From Ferrovum sp. PN-J185 (GTDB lineage Bacteria > Pseudomonadota > Gammaproteobacteria > Burkholderiales > Ferrovaceae), in NCBI RefSeq assembly GCF_001581925.1, contig NZ_LQZA01000001.1, forward strand, positions 186,001-250,000: a stretch of DNA of 64,000 bases, in the 5' to 3' direction. Positions 29,844 to 41,144 of the stretch are shown here, piece by piece (position 1 is the stretch's first letter; the number at the start of each line of letters is the position of its first letter). Below the pieces are notes generated by a model, which worked only from the letters and a program-made list of their open reading frames with translations, was not told where the DNA came from and searched no databases. A program made the position numbers and the translations under genes.

Positions 29844-30722
29844 ATGACTAACCTCAACAATCAACTGATACCTCTAATAGAACGGTTAGATCAACTACTT
29901 GAATTAGTAGCGCGTTTAGTAGTCGTAGATAAAATCAAAGAGATTGATTGGTACAATACCTTCGCTGCTCGCTGGTGTGTTAAGAAAAGTAATCAAGGTT
30001 ATTTTGAACCTGTAATTCGTTTACCAAAAATACAGTTAACAGATTTACAGGAAATTGATGAGCAAAAAGAACGACTCTATAACAACACACAACAGTTCGT
30101 GAGTGGTAAGAGTGCTAATAATGTTTTATTAACCGGAGCACGTGGCACAGGTAAATCGTCACTAATTAAAGCCTTGGTGAATGAATTCGGTCACAGCGGT
30201 TTGCGTTTGGTTGAAGTAGATAAAGATCATTTATTAGATCTACCAGAAATCGTTGATGCGCTATCAGCCTATCCTCAACGCTTTATTATTTTTTGTGATG
30301 ATTTGTCTTTTGAAGCCAATGAGTCGCAATATAAAATGCTAAAAACAGTATTAGACGGTTCGATTCATGAAACACCGCAAAATGTGTTGATTTATGCCAC
30401 CAGTAATCGCCGCCATTTGATGCCAGAGTTCCTGTCAGAAAATCAAGCAGTGAATCACCGTGATGGTGAAATTCATCCTGGTGAAGCCATTGAAGAAAAA
30501 ACCTCTTTATCCGATCGTTTTGGTTTGTGGATTTCTTTTTATCCTGTGGACCAGGAAGCCTACCTTACCATTGCAAAGCACTGGGCTTTGTCCTTAGGTG
30601 CGTCTGATATTAGTTCTGATGAGTTTAGAATGGAAGCCCTTAATTGGGCTCTCACAAGAGGTTCGCGCAGTGGGCGCAGTGCCTGGCAGTTTGCACGTGA
30701 CTGGGCTGGACGAGAAAAGTAA
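29844..30722 (+). CDS. DUF815 family AAA-type ATPase
   Basis: This 292-residue P-loop protein belongs to the DUF815 family, whose function is not established. An N-terminal helical part of about 85 residues precedes the ATPase core: Walker A GARGTGKSS at 98-106, Walker B FIIFCDDLSFE near 147-153, a sensor segment YATSNRRHL, and SLSDRFGLWI followed by a small helical lid. The start codon follows the argJ stop directly, so translation is probably coupled. The neighbour downstream is the Nudix/ThiE-like gene, an order I believe recurs in betaproteobacteria, but no functional link is known to me. Confidence 0.88.
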   Translation: MTNLNNQLIPLIERLDQLLELVARLVVVDKIKEIDWYNTFAARWCVKKSNQGYFEPVIRLPKIQLTDLQEIDEQKERLYNNTQQFVSGKSANNVLLTGARGTGKSSLIKALVNEFGHSGLRLVEVDKDHLLDLPEIVDALSAYPQRFIIFCDDLSFEANESQYKMLKTVLDGSIHETPQNVLIYATSNRRHLMPEFLSENQAVNHRDGEIHPGEAIEEKTSLSDRFGLWISFYPVDQEAYLTIAKHWALSLGASDISSDEFRMEALNWALTRGSRSGRSAWQFARDWAGREK

Positions 30723-30728
30723 AATCCT

Positions 30729-31712
30729 ATGACAACACCGTTAACAAAGTTCACAGAAGTGGTGGTGGGGGTTATTGTTGATGAGAAAGGGCGCTATTTA
30801 ATGGCTCAGCGCCCACAAGGTAAAGTCTATGCTGGATACTGGGAGTTTCCCGGGGGAAAGGTTGAGTTAGGCGAATCGCATGAACAAGCTCTTGTGCGTG
30901 AATTACGAGAAGAGTTAGGCATTGAGATAAGTAAAAGTTATCCCTGGTTTAGCCAAACCTTTGATTATCCTCACGCCCATGTACGGCTACATTTATTTAG
31001 AATCATTAAATGGCAAGGTACGCCAATCCCTCTAGAGAACCAACAGTTAGCTTGGCAAGGTTGGGGAGAGGATCCAGTTAGTCCTATGTTACCAGCTAAT
31101 CAACGTATTTTAGATGCGCTGAGGTTACCTGTACATTATGGTATTACTTATGGTCGTCACATGACTGAACCCATGTTTCTTGAAGCATTAGAAAGAGCCT
31201 GTTTTAGAGGGTTACGTTTAATTCAATTACGTGAAAAAGAGTTAGAACGTGATTTGTTAATTAAACTTGCAGAAAAGGTCATGGCCGTAGCAAATCACTA
31301 TTCAGCAAAGGTATTAATTAATTCTTCAATTGAGGTGGCTCAGGCTGTTGGAGCACATGGAGTTCATTTAACTGCGGCACAAATAATGAGCCTTAAAGAA
31401 CGCCCGCCTCTGTCATTGGTGGCTGGTTCTTGTCATAACGTAACAGAATTACAATACGCCCAACAGTTAGGTTGTGATTTTGTTGTTGTGGGGCCCGTAC
31501 AAAATACATTGAGTCATCCTGACATGAGCCCGCTTGGATGGCAACAATTTGAAGAAATGACTCGCCACAGCACAATTCCAGTCTTTGCTATAGGTGGGAT
31601 GGATTCCTCAAGTTTTGACAGGGCATACGAACACGGCGCTCATGGAATCGCCTCTATGCGTCAAGTTTGGTTGGGAAACCAGACAATTTCAAATCGATTT
31701 AAATCAGTCTAA
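30729..31712 (+). CDS. Nudix hydrolase fused to a ThiE-like domain
   Basis: The 327-residue protein has two domains. Residues 1-130 form a MutT-type Nudix hydrolase with a complete Nudix box at 42-64 (GGKVELGES, then REELGIE), suited to cleaning oxidised nucleotides such as 8-oxo-dGTP. Residues about 136-320 fold as a thiamine-phosphate-synthase-like barrel: QLREK at 166-170, GVHL at 211-214 and AIGGM at 287-291. The barrel has INSS at 197-200 where ThiE has an Asn-Asp pair binding magnesium, and lacks the T-x-T-K loop, so thiamine synthesis is doubtful. It is known as a MutT/ThiE-like fusion in several proteobacteria. The 3' end overlaps the opposite-strand acyltransferase gene by 9 bases. 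Confidence 0.88.
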   Translation: MTTPLTKFTEVVVGVIVDEKGRYLMAQRPQGKVYAGYWEFPGGKVELGESHEQALVRELREELGIEISKSYPWFSQTFDYPHAHVRLHLFRIIKWQGTPIPLENQQLAWQGWGEDPVSPMLPANQRILDALRLPVHYGITYGRHMTEPMFLEALERACFRGLRLIQLREKELERDLLIKLAEKVMAVANHYSAKVLINSSIEVAQAVGAHGVHLTAAQIMSLKERPPLSLVAGSCHNVTELQYAQQLGCDFVVVGPVQNTLSHPDMSPLGWQQFEEMTRHSTIPVFAIGGMDSSSFDRAYEHGAHGIASMRQVWLGNQTISNRFKSV

Positions 31713-32612
31713 AGGCTGAGGCCAACGATAAAAATAGGGTTCGTTAGCATGAGGACGGGTTCTAAAACGTTTATGTCCCCAAAAATACTGTTCAGGAAAG
31801 CGGCGAATTTGCTCTTCAATAAATTGATTCATTCGTGCTACATCTGCTTCTAGAGAGTCAGTAGGGTAATTTTGCCATGGTTCAAAAAATTCTACTTGAT
31901 ATCCGGTATGCCCAGGAAGTTCATAACAAATACTTGGTATAACCAGGGCATTGGTCAGTTTTGCCAAACGCGGCAACGTTGTCACAGTTGCAGCAGGAAT
32001 ATTAAAGAAAGGAACGAATATGGAGTCATTATTCTCTCCAAAATCCATATCAGGTAGGATATAAAGGCGTCGCCCATCTTTTAGTCCGCGAATGAGCGCT
32101 CTTAATCCTTGTTTACGTTCCACCATAATGATATCGCCTAAGCGATCCCGTGCTTCACGAATAAGACGGTCGATGTCAGGATTTTTATGTGCCGAGAACA
32201 TGGAGACGCCACGAAAAGCCATCCCCATACGCGCCCCTTGCATTTCTAAACCAACAAAATGGGGGGTTAAGAAAATAATTGGACGAGTGTGATTTTCAGT
32301 AAAATGTAGATTTTTGAAAGTGACTAATTGTTCAATTCTGGATTTTGGAGACCACCAGATTACACCAAGCTCAAGTAGACTAGTACATAATGCTCCTAAC
32401 TGTTTTTTAACTAACTGCTGTTGTTCTTCAGTTGATAGTTGTGGAAAACAAGCATGGATATTGATACGGGTTGTACGACTCATTTTTGTGTAAAAAGCGA
32501 GTAGTCCAATAGCTTTACCTAGGCGAGCAAGAACTGGTAAGGGTAAAAAATGCAATAACCATAAACAAGCAATGCCAAATAATGTGGGCAACCTTGAAAA
32601 AAAACGTATCAT
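31704..32612 (-). CDS. Lipid A biosynthesis acyltransferase (LpxL/HtrB family)
   Basis: Members add a secondary acyl chain to Kdo2-lipid IVA at the inner membrane. The 302-residue protein starts with a membrane anchor (about residues 8-30) and carries the catalytic HX4E dyad, His118 and Glu123 in PHFVGLE. Later family segments are SAHKNPDIDRLIREAR, ILPDMDFGENNDSIFVPFF and the C-terminal QYFWGHKRFRTRP. Whether it works like LpxL or LpxM cannot be read from the sequence. Its start overlaps the ygfZ stop by 4 bases. Confidence 0.92.
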   Translation of the reverse strand: MIRFFSRLPTLFGIACLWLLHFLPLPVLARLGKAIGLLAFYTKMSRTTRINIHACFPQLSTEEQQQLVKKQLGALCTSLLELGVIWWSPKSRIEQLVTFKNLHFTENHTRPIIFLTPHFVGLEMQGARMGMAFRGVSMFSAHKNPDIDRLIREARDRLGDIIMVERKQGLRALIRGLKDGRRLYILPDMDFGENNDSIFVPFFNIPAATVTTLPRLAKLTNALVIPSICYELPGHTGYQVEFFEPWQNYPTDSLEADVARMNQFIEEQIRRFPEQYFWGHKRFRTRPHANEPYFYRWPQPLD

Positions 32613-33523
32613 GGGGTTACCACAGGATAAGGAAGGTTAATGAGAACAACATGTGAGTGGGTACGTGCTACACATAGATTAAGTTGTTTACGTATCGCCT
32701 CTGTTTGTACTACTGCCAAAAACAATGATCGATGTTCAGAATCATGTGCAACATTTACCACATGTCCTATGGTCGTCTCATGATCTTGTTCATCAACCAA
32801 ATGATCTCCTTCTTCAACCATATCATTACATTGAAAGAGACAAGTTCGTCGTTTTACCTGCCCAAGATAATGAGTGCGCGCAACAATTTCTTGTCCGGTA
32901 TAGCAGCCTTTTTTAAAACCTATGCCATGAATCAAATCCAAATTTAACATTTGTGGAATCCATTGGTCTTGTGCTGATGCAGTGATTTCAGGATAACCAT
33001 CTTGTATTTGTGCAAGAGACCATAGAGTTAAATCGGTATTAATATTGTCATTGCTTAAATGGGGTTCAATTGATTGAGGTTGTCCAATTATTAATGCGCG
33101 ATTACTTGCAATACGCAATACCTGTAAGTCGTTCTCTAGGGTTTTGCTTTCTTTAAGAGGAGGGCAGGGTAACTGGTATTGCTCTAAATCTTGGTTTAAG
33201 GTGTCTGATAAGAGTCCGATTTGTTGATAATTAGAAGACAGGTCATCAATAGTGACTTTATCACGAAGAATATACATTTTTAGGCGTTTCGCTAATGATT
33301 CCACCAATTCACGTCGTATTTGCCATAAAAAAGAGTCTTTGTTGCGCCATATCAAACCATTTGCCAGCAGTCGTCCTTTAGGTGTGCAATAACCTGTCCA
33401 ATAAAAACGATCGGCTGTCACCAAGGAAATATCCTGGGTCAGTTGTCCTTGTAAAAACTTTTCAGCATCGATACCGCTGATGCGTAATAGACCATAGTGG
33501 TTGAGTCTCACTTGTTTCAGCAT
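32609..33523 (-). CDS. ygfZ: YgfZ/GcvT-type folate-binding protein
   Basis: YgfZ helps repair or maintain iron-sulfur enzymes such as MiaB and uses tetrahydrofolate. The 304-residue protein has the hallmark KKGCYTGQE at 204-212 with Cys207, and the N-terminal LQGQLTQDI stretch shared with GcvT. It lacks the residues and length of the glycine-cleavage enzyme. It leads a two-gene unit with the LpxL-type gene, divergent from purL over 138 bases. Confidence 0.92.
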   Translation of the reverse strand: MLKQVRLNHYGLLRISGIDAEKFLQGQLTQDISLVTADRFYWTGYCTPKGRLLANGLIWRNKDSFLWQIRRELVESLAKRLKMYILRDKVTIDDLSSNYQQIGLLSDTLNQDLEQYQLPCPPLKESKTLENDLQVLRIASNRALIIGQPQSIEPHLSNDNINTDLTLWSLAQIQDGYPEITASAQDQWIPQMLNLDLIHGIGFKKGCYTGQEIVARTHYLGQVKRRTCLFQCNDMVEEGDHLVDEQDHETTIGHVVNVAHDSEHRSLFLAVVQTEAIRKQLNLCVARTHSHVVLINLPYPVVTP

Positions 33524-33561
33524 AGTTAACAGTCATTGTTATACATAATAAGTTATTTTAA

Positions 33562-33581
33562 ACCAGAGTGATCACTTCGGT
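33562..33581. promoter_or_regulatory. Imperfect palindrome in the ygfZ-purL divergent region
   Basis: A perfect 10-base palindrome AGTGATCACT (33567-33576) is flanked by ACC and GGT, giving 16 of 20 paired positions. It lies 40-60 bases ahead of ygfZ and about 80 ahead of purL, so it could be an operator serving either. It does not resemble the E. coli PurR site. Confidence 0.3.
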
Positions 33582-33622
33582 GTTATTTGCTTTTTCCAAT
33601 ACAGCGATAAGGGCGGATCCGT

Positions 33623-33628
33623 TATAAT
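33623..33628 (+). promoter_or_regulatory. Possible -10 element for purL
   Basis: A perfect TATAAT lies 33 bases before the purL start. No convincing -35 hexamer stands at the right distance, so this is a partial call. Confidence 0.4.
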
Positions 33629-33661
33629 AACTGTATTTTACTTTGTGGAATAACGATTAAC

Positions 33662-36600
33662 ATGAATGCAGTCCACTATATGCAAGGCCCTCAAGCGCTC
33701 TCTTCTTTTCGTTTACAGCGTTTACGTAATGAGTTAGCGCAATCAGGCTTACCTGTGGTTGAAATCACGGCATGGTATGAACATTGTTTTTCTATTCACG
33801 CACGTATTGATGAAGCGGGCGGTAATCGTTTGCAACAAATTCTTGATTATGGAGAGCGTGCTGAAATTGTGCATGATTCGGAAGTCACTCTTATTGTGAC
33901 CCCAAGAATTGGGACTATTTCTCCTTGGTCTAGTAAAGCGACGGATATTGTGCATCATTGTGGATTAACACAAATTGATCGTATTGAAAGAGTACTGGCT
34001 TATCACGTTAAATTGTCTGCACCAATGACTGAAGTGATATGGCAACAATTGGCTGAGCGCTTACATGATCGAATGACAGAGACTGTTATTCGTCATCGCG
34101 CAGAGTATTCGCGATTATTTGAACCACATGAACCTCAACCCTTAAATACGATTAATGTACTTGATCAAGGTCGCCAAGCTCTAGTGCTTGCCAACCAAAC
34201 ATATGGGTTGGCTCTAGCAGAGGATGAAATTGATTATTTGTTGAAAGTGTTCGTTGACGCACAAAGAAATCCAACAGATGCTGAGTTACTCATGTTTGCT
34301 CAAGCCAACTCTGAGCACTGTCGTCATAAGATTTTTAATGCAGATTGGATCATTGACGGACAAAAACAAACATCATCATTGTTTGGTATGGTACGCACCA
34401 CACATAAGAACAATCCTCAAGGAACCATTGTAGCTTATTCTGATAATGCGGCTATTTTAGAAGGAAAAATGGCGCAGCGATTTTTCCCTAATGGTTCTGG
34501 AGAGTATGCATATCATTCATTAACGACACATTTTTTAGCAAAGGTTGAAACCCATAACCATCCAACAGCAATTGCTCCTCATCCTGGTGCTGCAACGGGT
34601 AGTGGTGGAGAAATTAGAGATGAAGGCGCCACTGGTATTGGAGCAAAACCAAAAGCAGGCTTGACTGGTTTTAGTGTGTCAAATTTGTTAATACCTGGAT
34701 TTGTTCAACCATGGGAAGCTGGGACAGGACAACGTCCAGAACGAATTGTGTCAGCATTAACTATTATGGTTGATGGGCCACTGGGTGCAGCAGCATTCAA
34801 TAATGAATTTGGTCGTCCTAATCTTGCTGGTTACTTCAGAACCTACGAACAACAAGTTGCAGGAGAAATGCGTGGATACCATAAGCCTATTATGTTGGCC
34901 GGTGGGATAGGTGCTATTGATGCGCGACATACTCACAAGAAACCGCTACAACCAGGTAATTTGTTTATCCAGCTTGGCGGTCCGGGCATGAGAATTGGTT
35001 TGGGAGGAGGCGCTGCGTCATCCATGACAAGTGGTGATAACCAAGAACAATTGGATTTTGATTCCGTACAGCGCTCTAACCCAGAAATTCAACGACGTGC
35101 GCAGGAAGTAATTGATCGCTGCTGGCAGTTAGGTGAACATAATCCTATTTTAGCGATTCATGATGTGGGTGCTGGGGGCTTATCAAATGCTTTTCCTGAA
35201 TTAGCTCATGATGGGGGAGTGGGAGGGCATTTTGATATACGTAAAGTCCCTTCAGAAGAGCCGGGAATGTCTCCCAAAGAGATTTGGAGTAACGAGTCAC
35301 AAGAGCGTTATGTTTTGGCTATACATCCAGATCAACTTGATCTATTCACCTCATTATGTGAACGCGAACGCTGTCCCTTTGCTGTAGTAGGGGTAGCCAC
35401 CGCTGAGCCTCGTTTGTTGGTTGAAGATAGTTTGCTCAATGAAACTGTTGTTGATATGTCTCTTGAGTCGTTGTTAGGAAAACCACCTAAAATGACCCGT
35501 GATGTGACTCATGTTCAGAATAACTTGAAAGCGCTTCAATTTGATCAGTCGGTCACTGCCAGAGAAGCGTTATATCGGGTATTGCGACTTCCTGCTGTTG
35601 CGGATAAAAGCTTCTTAATCACGATAGGTGACCGAACTGTAGGTGGATTGTCACATCGCGATCCGATGGTAGGTCGTTGGCAGGTTCCGGTTGCTGATGT
35701 GGCTGTGACGCTAGCAGATTTCAAACATTATCATGGTGAAGCCTTTGCAATGGGTGAGAGAACGCCATTGGCTGTAATTAATGGCCCTGCCTCTGGAAGA
35801 ATGGCTGTTGGCGAAGCCATTACTAATCTTGCTGCGGCGCGCATTGCGAAACTGAGTGATATTAAATTTTCAGCCAACTGGATGGCAGCAGCAGGGTCTC
35901 CTGGTGAAGATGCTGTACTGTTTGATACAGTCAAGGCAGTGACACAAGATGTATGTATTGACCTTGGCTTAAGTATTCCAGTGGGTAAAGACTCTATGTC
36001 CATGAAAACAGTATGGCAAGATGAGTCAGGTCAACATTCAGTAACGGCCCCCTTGTCTTTAATTATTTCCGGTTTTGCTCCTTGCTTAGATGTGCGCCAA
36101 ACGCTTACTCCTGAATTAACGGCCAATGAGTCTACCTTATTATTGTTAATTGATCTTGGACGAGGAAAAAATCGTTTGGGAGCCAGTGCGTTGGCGCAGG
36201 TATACAATCAAGTAGGTAATGAGACTCCTGACCTAGATAAGCCGCAAGATGTAAGAGCTTTCTTTACTATTATGCAAAGCCTAAATAGAGAGGGAAAAAT
36301 TCTTGCCTATCACGATCGCTCAGACGGTGGTGTTATTACTACTGTATGCGAAATGTTATTTTGCTCACGATTAGGAGCCACCATTAATCTCGCCTCTCTT
36401 GTTGATTCTTCTAATGCACTAGCTTGCTTATTCAATGAAGAATTAGGTGCTGTTATTCAGATTAAAGAATCAGATATAGACTATGTCACTGACGCATTAG
36501 ATGCTGTAGGGTTAGGAGAATGCCATCATGTTTTAGGACGGATAAATGAAACAGATCGTCTTATTGTTCAACATCATAATGAAACTTTAATTGATGAGGC

Positions 36601-37552
36601 AGTTGGACAACTTCATCTTGCTTGGTCAGAAACCAGCCATCGTATTCAAATGCTACGTGACAACCCGCATGTGGTCACTCAGGAATATGAGCGTATTAGT
36701 CATCGTTCTGATCCGGGGTTAACTTGGAATCTTACTTTTGATATAAATGAAGATATAACAGCGCCCTATATTCATACCGGAATTCGTCCAGAAATAGCAG
36801 TTCTACGTGAGCAGGGGGTGAATGGACATGTTGAAATGGCTGCCGCCTTTGATCGAGCAGGGTTTAGTGCGGTTGACGTTCATATGAGTGATATATTAAG
36901 TGGCCGTGTTACTCTGGCTCGTTTTAAAGGATTGGTTGCTTGCGGTGGTTTCTCTTATGGGGATGTGTTAGGTGCAGGGGAGGGCTGGGCTAAATCTATT
37001 TTATATAATGCCCGTGCTTACGATCAATTTGCTCAGTTTTTTAATCGTTCAGATGTCTTTGCCTTAGGCGTATGTAATGGTTGCCAAATGATGAGTAATT
37101 TATCGTCACTTATTCCCGGTGCTGATCACTGGCCACGTTTTAAACGTAATCGTTCTGAACAATTTGAAGCTCGCGTTGTATTGCTGGAAATCACCCCTAG
37201 TCAGTCAGTTCTAATGAATGGAATGGTTGGCAGTCGTATTCCAGTACCTGTTGCTCATGGTGAAGGATATGCGACGTTTAAGGATGAGGAGTCGCTTAAA
37301 CGTGCTCAAGCTTATGTGTCCATGCGCTATGTAGATGGATTTGGTAAGGTAGCAACGACTTATCCTTTAAACCCTAATGGATCACCTACCGGAATTGCGG
37401 GAGTTACTTCACGTGATGGACGCTTTACTATTATGATGCCTCATCCCGAACGAGCCTTTAGAGCAGTACAAAACTCATGGTATCCAGACTCGTGGTTGGA
37501 AGATGGAGCATGGTTAAGAATGTTTAGGAATGCAAGAAGGTTTATTAATTAA
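33662..37552 (+). CDS. purL: Phosphoribosylformylglycinamidine synthase
   Basis: PurL converts FGAR to FGAM with ATP and glutamine in purine synthesis. This is the large single-chain form (1296 residues; E. coli 1295). The synthetase core shows [42 protein letters not shown] and [21 protein letters not shown]. The C-terminal glutaminase has [18 protein letters not shown], the nucleophile in [13 protein letters not shown] and the His/Glu pair in [11 protein letters not shown]. The last 8 bases overlap the 3' end of glnE on the opposite strand. Confidence 0.98.
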   Translation: MNAVHYMQGPQALSSFRLQRLRNELAQSGLPVVEITAWYEHCFSIHARIDEAGGNRLQQILDYGERAEIVHDSEVTLIVTPRIGTISPWSSKATDIVHHCGLTQIDRIERVLAYHVKLSAPMTEVIWQQLAERLHDRMTETVIRHRAEYSRLFEPHEPQPLNTINVLDQGRQALVLANQTYGLALAEDEIDYLLKVFVDAQRNPTDAELLMFAQANSEHCRHKIFNADWIIDGQKQTSSLFGMVRTTHKNNPQGTIVAYSDNAAILEGKMAQRFFPNGSGEYAYHSLTTHFLAKVETHNHPTAIAPHPGAATGSGGEIRDEGATGIGAKPKAGLTGFSVSNLLIPGFVQPWEAGTGQRPERIVSALTIMVDGPLGAAAFNNEFGRPNLAGYFRTYEQQVAGEMRGYHKPIMLAGGIGAIDARHTHKKPLQPGNLFIQLGGPGMRIGLGGGAASSMTSGDNQEQLDFDSVQRSNPEIQRRAQEVIDRCWQLGEHNPILAIHDVGAGGLSNAFPELAHDGGVGGHFDIRKVPSEEPGMSPKEIWSNESQERYVLAIHPDQLDLFTSLCERERCPFAVVGVATAEPRLLVEDSLLNETVVDMSLESLLGKPPKMTRDVTHVQNNLKALQFDQSVTAREALYRVLRLPAVADKSFLITIGDRTVGGLSHRDPMVGRWQVPVADVAVTLADFKHYHGEAFAMGERTPLAVINGPASGRMAVGEAITNLAAARIAKLSDIKFSANWMAAAGSPGEDAVLFDTVKAVTQDVCIDLGLSIPVGKDSMSMKTVWQDESGQHSVTAPLSLIISGFAPCLDVRQTLTPELTANESTLLLLIDLGRGKNRLGASALAQVYNQVGNETPDLDKPQDVRAFFTIMQSLNREGKILAYHDRSDGGVITTVCEMLFCSRLGATINLASLVDSSNALACLFNEELGAVIQIKESDIDYVTDALDAVGLGECHHVLGRINETDRLIVQHHNETLIDEAVGQLHLAWSETSHRIQMLRDNPHVVTQEYERISHRSDPGLTWNLTFDINEDITAPYIHTGIRPEIAVLREQGVNGHVEMAAAFDRAGFSAVDVHMSDILSGRVTLARFKGLVACGGFSYGDVLGAGEGWAKSILYNARAYDQFAQFFNRSDVFALGVCNGCQMMSNLSSLIPGADHWPRFKRNRSEQFEARVVLLEITPSQSVLMNGMVGSRIPVPVAHGEGYATFKDEESLKRAQAYVSMRYVDGFGKVATTYPLNPNGSPTGIAGVTSRDGRFTIMMPHPERAFRAVQNSWYPDSWLEDGAWLRMFRNARRFIN

Positions 37553-40277
37553 GATTAAATAATTGTTGCCAACTGGTATTAACTTGTTGGATAAGATTTT
37601 TTGCTTTTAAAGGGGGGATACGTGCGTGTATTGCTCCCTTTAGTTTTTCTAAGTGTTGCCATTCACGATATTGCATATAACATTGTGCTAATGCTTCCCC
37701 TTCTTCGTTTCTTAATAATCCAAGGCTCGAAGAACGTCGAAGTAATGCCACGTTCCCTAGGTTTTCGGTTAGATTGGGATAACGATGTGCATAGGCTAAA
37801 ATGAGAAATTGAACGATAAACTCAATATCAATCATCCCTCCTTGATCATGTTTGATATCAAACAAGTCAGATTGATTAGGATGCCCCTCATACATTCTTT
37901 GACGCATGGAAATAATTTCTTGTTTGAGAGCGTTGAGTTCTCTTTGTTTGGTAATGACATCAAAGCGTATTTGATCAAAGGCGTGACCTACCTCAGGATC
38001 ACCGCAACAAAAACGTGCGCGTGTCAGCGCTTGATGCTCCCAAACCCAAGCTGAATTATCTCTGTCTTGATGATGATAATGATAAAAAGCCTCTATTGGG
38101 CTAACTAATAAACCAGCACTTCCATTCGGTCTTAATTGCATATCAATATCATAGAGAGTTCCCGTACCAAGTGGTGTAACCATCCATTGAGAAAACTTTC
38201 TGACAACATATGAATAGTGTAATTGTGCATCAGGATGGTCGTCGTTATGTAGAAAGACCAAATCCAAATCAGAGGAGTAACCCATTTCCTTACTACCCCA
38301 TTTACCATAAGCAATAATGGCAAGCTTAGGTTGTTCTATATGTTTTTTTGCATATTGTTGCCATACTTGATTAAGTACAATAGCCGCTAGCGTATCAGCC
38401 ATAGCACTTAGATGATCTGCTACTTCAGTGACTGTTAACTTTTTTTGAAGATCCTGTAACAGAATTTGAAAAGTATATTGGTGTTTTGCCCGTCTCAAGA
38501 TATGCATTTGCTCTTCGATATCCTGTGGGATTTCATTTAGACGACTAATCAAGTTGTCTTTAAAGTTTTGCCAATAGTCTTTTAAATCATGATGAAAGGG
38601 ATTACTTTTTAAGAATTCATCTAACAACTGTGGTCGCTGAGTAATATATTGACTTGCCCATTCTGAGGTATAAAGCAAATCAATTAATCGTTTTAATACA
38701 ATAGGATAGTCAACGAGTAGCATTACATAGGAGGCCTTACGACTAATGGCTTCCATAAAGCGCAGAAAACGATTAATAATGATTTCATGAGAATCAGCAG
38801 AATACTGCTCAAGAATAAGGGTTAATCCCTTACCCATAGCCATATCAAATTGTTCTCTTGTTCGCTGTGTTTGTGCTCGATAAGAGAAAGTGGTTTTAAG
38901 AGAAGACAGTTTTTGAATCAAATGTACTTCAGGTAAGTTTTGATAGTTCTCGTCTAATAATACCTCGGAACGTTGCCATAATTCGTCACCCACACTTAAA
39001 GTTTGTTCTGTTTCATTTGGAAAAATCTTATTAAATAGTTGACTCACCTGATTGCGATGATGATTTAATGCATCCATAAAATTTGCGATATCAGCAAAGC
39101 CCATACTCAAAGCAAGTTCACTCAGCTCATTATCATTCACAGGCAGATAATGAATTTGTTGATCTTCACGGTATTGAATTCTATGCTCTAATTTTCTTAG
39201 AAAAAAATAGGCCTCCTGTAGAAGTGTCGAGTCAGATGGAGTAAGAAAGCCTCGATCCACAAGTGTCTTTAGGACGCTAAGAGTAGGGATAGTACGTAAT
39301 TTAATATCTTGACCACCATGAATCAATTGAAAAACTTGAGTAATAAATTCAATTTCTCGGATTCCGCCAGGTCCAAGCTTAATATCGGACCCTCGATAGG
39401 TATGTTTCAGTTCAGCATTTCTCGCTTCTTCACGGATTAAACGATGAATGGTTCGTAGCGCACTCATCGCAGAGAAATCAAGATGTTTACGGTAAACAAA
39501 TGGGGTTACTTTTTCTATTAACGCCTGTGTTCCGCGTATAACATGATGATTCATCGGGTCAGAAATAACTCGCGCTTTTATCCAAGCGTAACGCTCCCAA
39601 TCGCGTCCCTGAATAGTAAAGTAATCCTCAAGCATGGCGAGGTTAATGACCAATGGCCCTGCCGTCCCATTAGGGCGTAATCTGAGATCAACTCTAAATA
39701 CAAAACCTTCATCAGTCACATCTGACAGTAATTTATTAAGCTGTTGACCTAGTCGATGAAAAAAATCTTGGTTTGAGATTGAGCGTTGAGCTGTTGATGT
39801 TATTTGAGTTTCACCCTCTTCTTCATAGGCGAAAATAAGATCTATATCAGATGAAACGTTAAGTTCTCGTCCACCTAATTTACCCATGGCAATAACCAGT
39901 AACTCTTGCTGTTGATGAGTATCTTTTCCCGTTGGCGTGCCATGTAGTTTAACTAACTCATTAGTTAGCACCAAAGTGCCCTGTTGTACGGCAAATTCAG
40001 CAAAATCACTCATTTGCTGCGTGACTTCATTGACATCAGCTAACCCCAACAAGTCTTTCATAATAATGTGACTATAGACACGTTGTCTTAAGCGTCGTAA
40101 ACCAATATTTAGTTTAAGAACCGGGTTATCTTCTTGTGGGGAGAGCTGATAGAGTGCTTCATTAAAAGAAAAACGCGTCCAAGTTGTTGGCAAGGACGCG
40201 TTAATAGTTTCTTTAGAGACTTTACCTGATTGGATAAGTCTCGTTAAATAATGTGAATACTGCCAGGAATCAAACAA
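37545..40277 (-). CDS. glnE: Glutamine synthetase adenylyltransferase / adenylyl-removing enzyme
   Basis: GlnE attaches AMP to glutamine synthetase or removes it according to nitrogen status signalled by PII. The 910-residue protein has two nucleotidyltransferase domains: the first with [21 protein letters not shown] near residues 130-155, the second with [23 protein letters not shown] near 660. It is somewhat shorter than the E. coli protein (946), mainly at the N-terminus. It begins 2 bases after the parvulin gene stops, so it is the last gene of yciB-bolA-ppi-glnE. GlnD, its uridylyltransferase partner, starts off the right edge of this window. Confidence 0.97.
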   Translation of the reverse strand: MFDSWQYSHYLTRLIQSGKVSKETINASLPTTWTRFSFNEALYQLSPQEDNPVLKLNIGLRRLRQRVYSHIIMKDLLGLADVNEVTQQMSDFAEFAVQQGTLVLTNELVKLHGTPTGKDTHQQQELLVIAMGKLGGRELNVSSDIDLIFAYEEEGETQITSTAQRSISNQDFFHRLGQQLNKLLSDVTDEGFVFRVDLRLRPNGTAGPLVINLAMLEDYFTIQGRDWERYAWIKARVISDPMNHHVIRGTQALIEKVTPFVYRKHLDFSAMSALRTIHRLIREEARNAELKHTYRGSDIKLGPGGIREIEFITQVFQLIHGGQDIKLRTIPTLSVLKTLVDRGFLTPSDSTLLQEAYFFLRKLEHRIQYREDQQIHYLPVNDNELSELALSMGFADIANFMDALNHHRNQVSQLFNKIFPNETEQTLSVGDELWQRSEVLLDENYQNLPEVHLIQKLSSLKTTFSYRAQTQRTREQFDMAMGKGLTLILEQYSADSHEIIINRFLRFMEAISRKASYVMLLVDYPIVLKRLIDLLYTSEWASQYITQRPQLLDEFLKSNPFHHDLKDYWQNFKDNLISRLNEIPQDIEEQMHILRRAKHQYTFQILLQDLQKKLTVTEVADHLSAMADTLAAIVLNQVWQQYAKKHIEQPKLAIIAYGKWGSKEMGYSSDLDLVFLHNDDHPDAQLHYSYVVRKFSQWMVTPLGTGTLYDIDMQLRPNGSAGLLVSPIEAFYHYHHQDRDNSAWVWEHQALTRARFCCGDPEVGHAFDQIRFDVITKQRELNALKQEIISMRQRMYEGHPNQSDLFDIKHDQGGMIDIEFIVQFLILAYAHRYPNLTENLGNVALLRRSSSLGLLRNEEGEALAQCYMQYREWQHLEKLKGAIHARIPPLKAKNLIQQVNTSWQQLFNLN

Positions 40278-40279
40278 TT

Positions 40280-41110
40280 TTAGTAGTTTTCGATTTTAGC
40301 CTTAGCGCGAAGATCTTGAACGTACTTAATGAAGGCTTCCTGTTCTTTGTTTTGACGTAATCTCTCTTTGACTTCATCAAAGGCAGGTGCTTTCAACGGA
40401 CGTACATCCAACAAGCGGATAACGTGATAACCAAATTGGGTTTGGACCGGTGTTTCGGTATACTGCCCTTTTTTCAAATTAACTAATGCGTCAGCAAAAC
40501 CTTTCACGTAAGTTGATGGAATCGCCCAACCTAATTTTCCACCGTTTGCTCCAGATCCAGTATCTAAGCTTTTTTCCTTAGCCAGTTTTTCGAAGTTGGC
40601 ACCTTTTTTAAGGTCAGCGATGATTTGTTTGGCTTCGGCTTCTGTTTTAACAAGAATATGTTCGGCAGAATATTCTTTGCTACCTGCTTGGGTTTTCATT
40701 TTATCGTATTCAGCTTTAAGTACGCTGTCTGCGATGGGGTGTTCTTTAACAAAACGGTTTTGGAACGTATTGGCCAAGATCTCTTGTTTATTTAAGTCAA
40801 TTTGTGCAAGAACCTGTGGATCTTTGTCTAAGCCTTCTTTTTCCGCTTCTTGTGAAATTAACAATAAAGCAATGAGGTTATCTTTTACAGCTCTTTCAAG
40901 CTGTGCGCCAGCAGGGCGACCTTGCGCTTCTTGGGAGCGCATAATAACGTCAACTTTTTCATTGGAGATGGCTGTTCCATTAACAATGACTTCTTTGCCG
41001 CTATTGTTAGTAGAGCTGGTGGCTTGTTTTGATTGGTCAGCATAGACAATAGTTAATGCCAATAGCCCACCAACCAACGACAAGGAAATAAGCGTATGTT
41101 TCAGTTTCAT
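40280..41110 (-). CDS. Periplasmic parvulin-type peptidyl-prolyl cis-trans isomerase
   Basis: The 276-residue protein begins with a secretion signal (MKLKHTLISLSLVGGLLALTIVYA, cut probably after YA) and has a SurA/PpiC-type chaperone N-domain (residues 40-140). A parvulin domain follows, with EYSAEHILVKTEAEAKQI, GSGANGGKLGWA and QTQFGYHVIRLL. It likely helps outer-membrane or periplasmic proteins fold. Many betaproteobacteria carry such a gene beside bolA and yciB. It could be named ppiC or prsA-like; no symbol is firm. Confidence 0.92.
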   Translation of the reverse strand: MKLKHTLISLSLVGGLLALTIVYADQSKQATSSTNNSGKEVIVNGTAISNEKVDVIMRSQEAQGRPAGAQLERAVKDNLIALLLISQEAEKEGLDKDPQVLAQIDLNKQEILANTFQNRFVKEHPIADSVLKAEYDKMKTQAGSKEYSAEHILVKTEAEAKQIIADLKKGANFEKLAKEKSLDTGSGANGGKLGWAIPSTYVKGFADALVNLKKGQYTETPVQTQFGYHVIRLLDVRPLKAPAFDEVKERLRQNKEQEAFIKYVQDLRAKAKIENY

Positions 41111-41144
41111 GAGTAGTTAGTCCTTGGTTTAGTAAAATTAAAAC

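Noticed and set aside
40596-41045. 149-codon plus-strand frame
   Set aside because: It is antisense to the parvulin gene, which has a signal peptide and full domain motifs.
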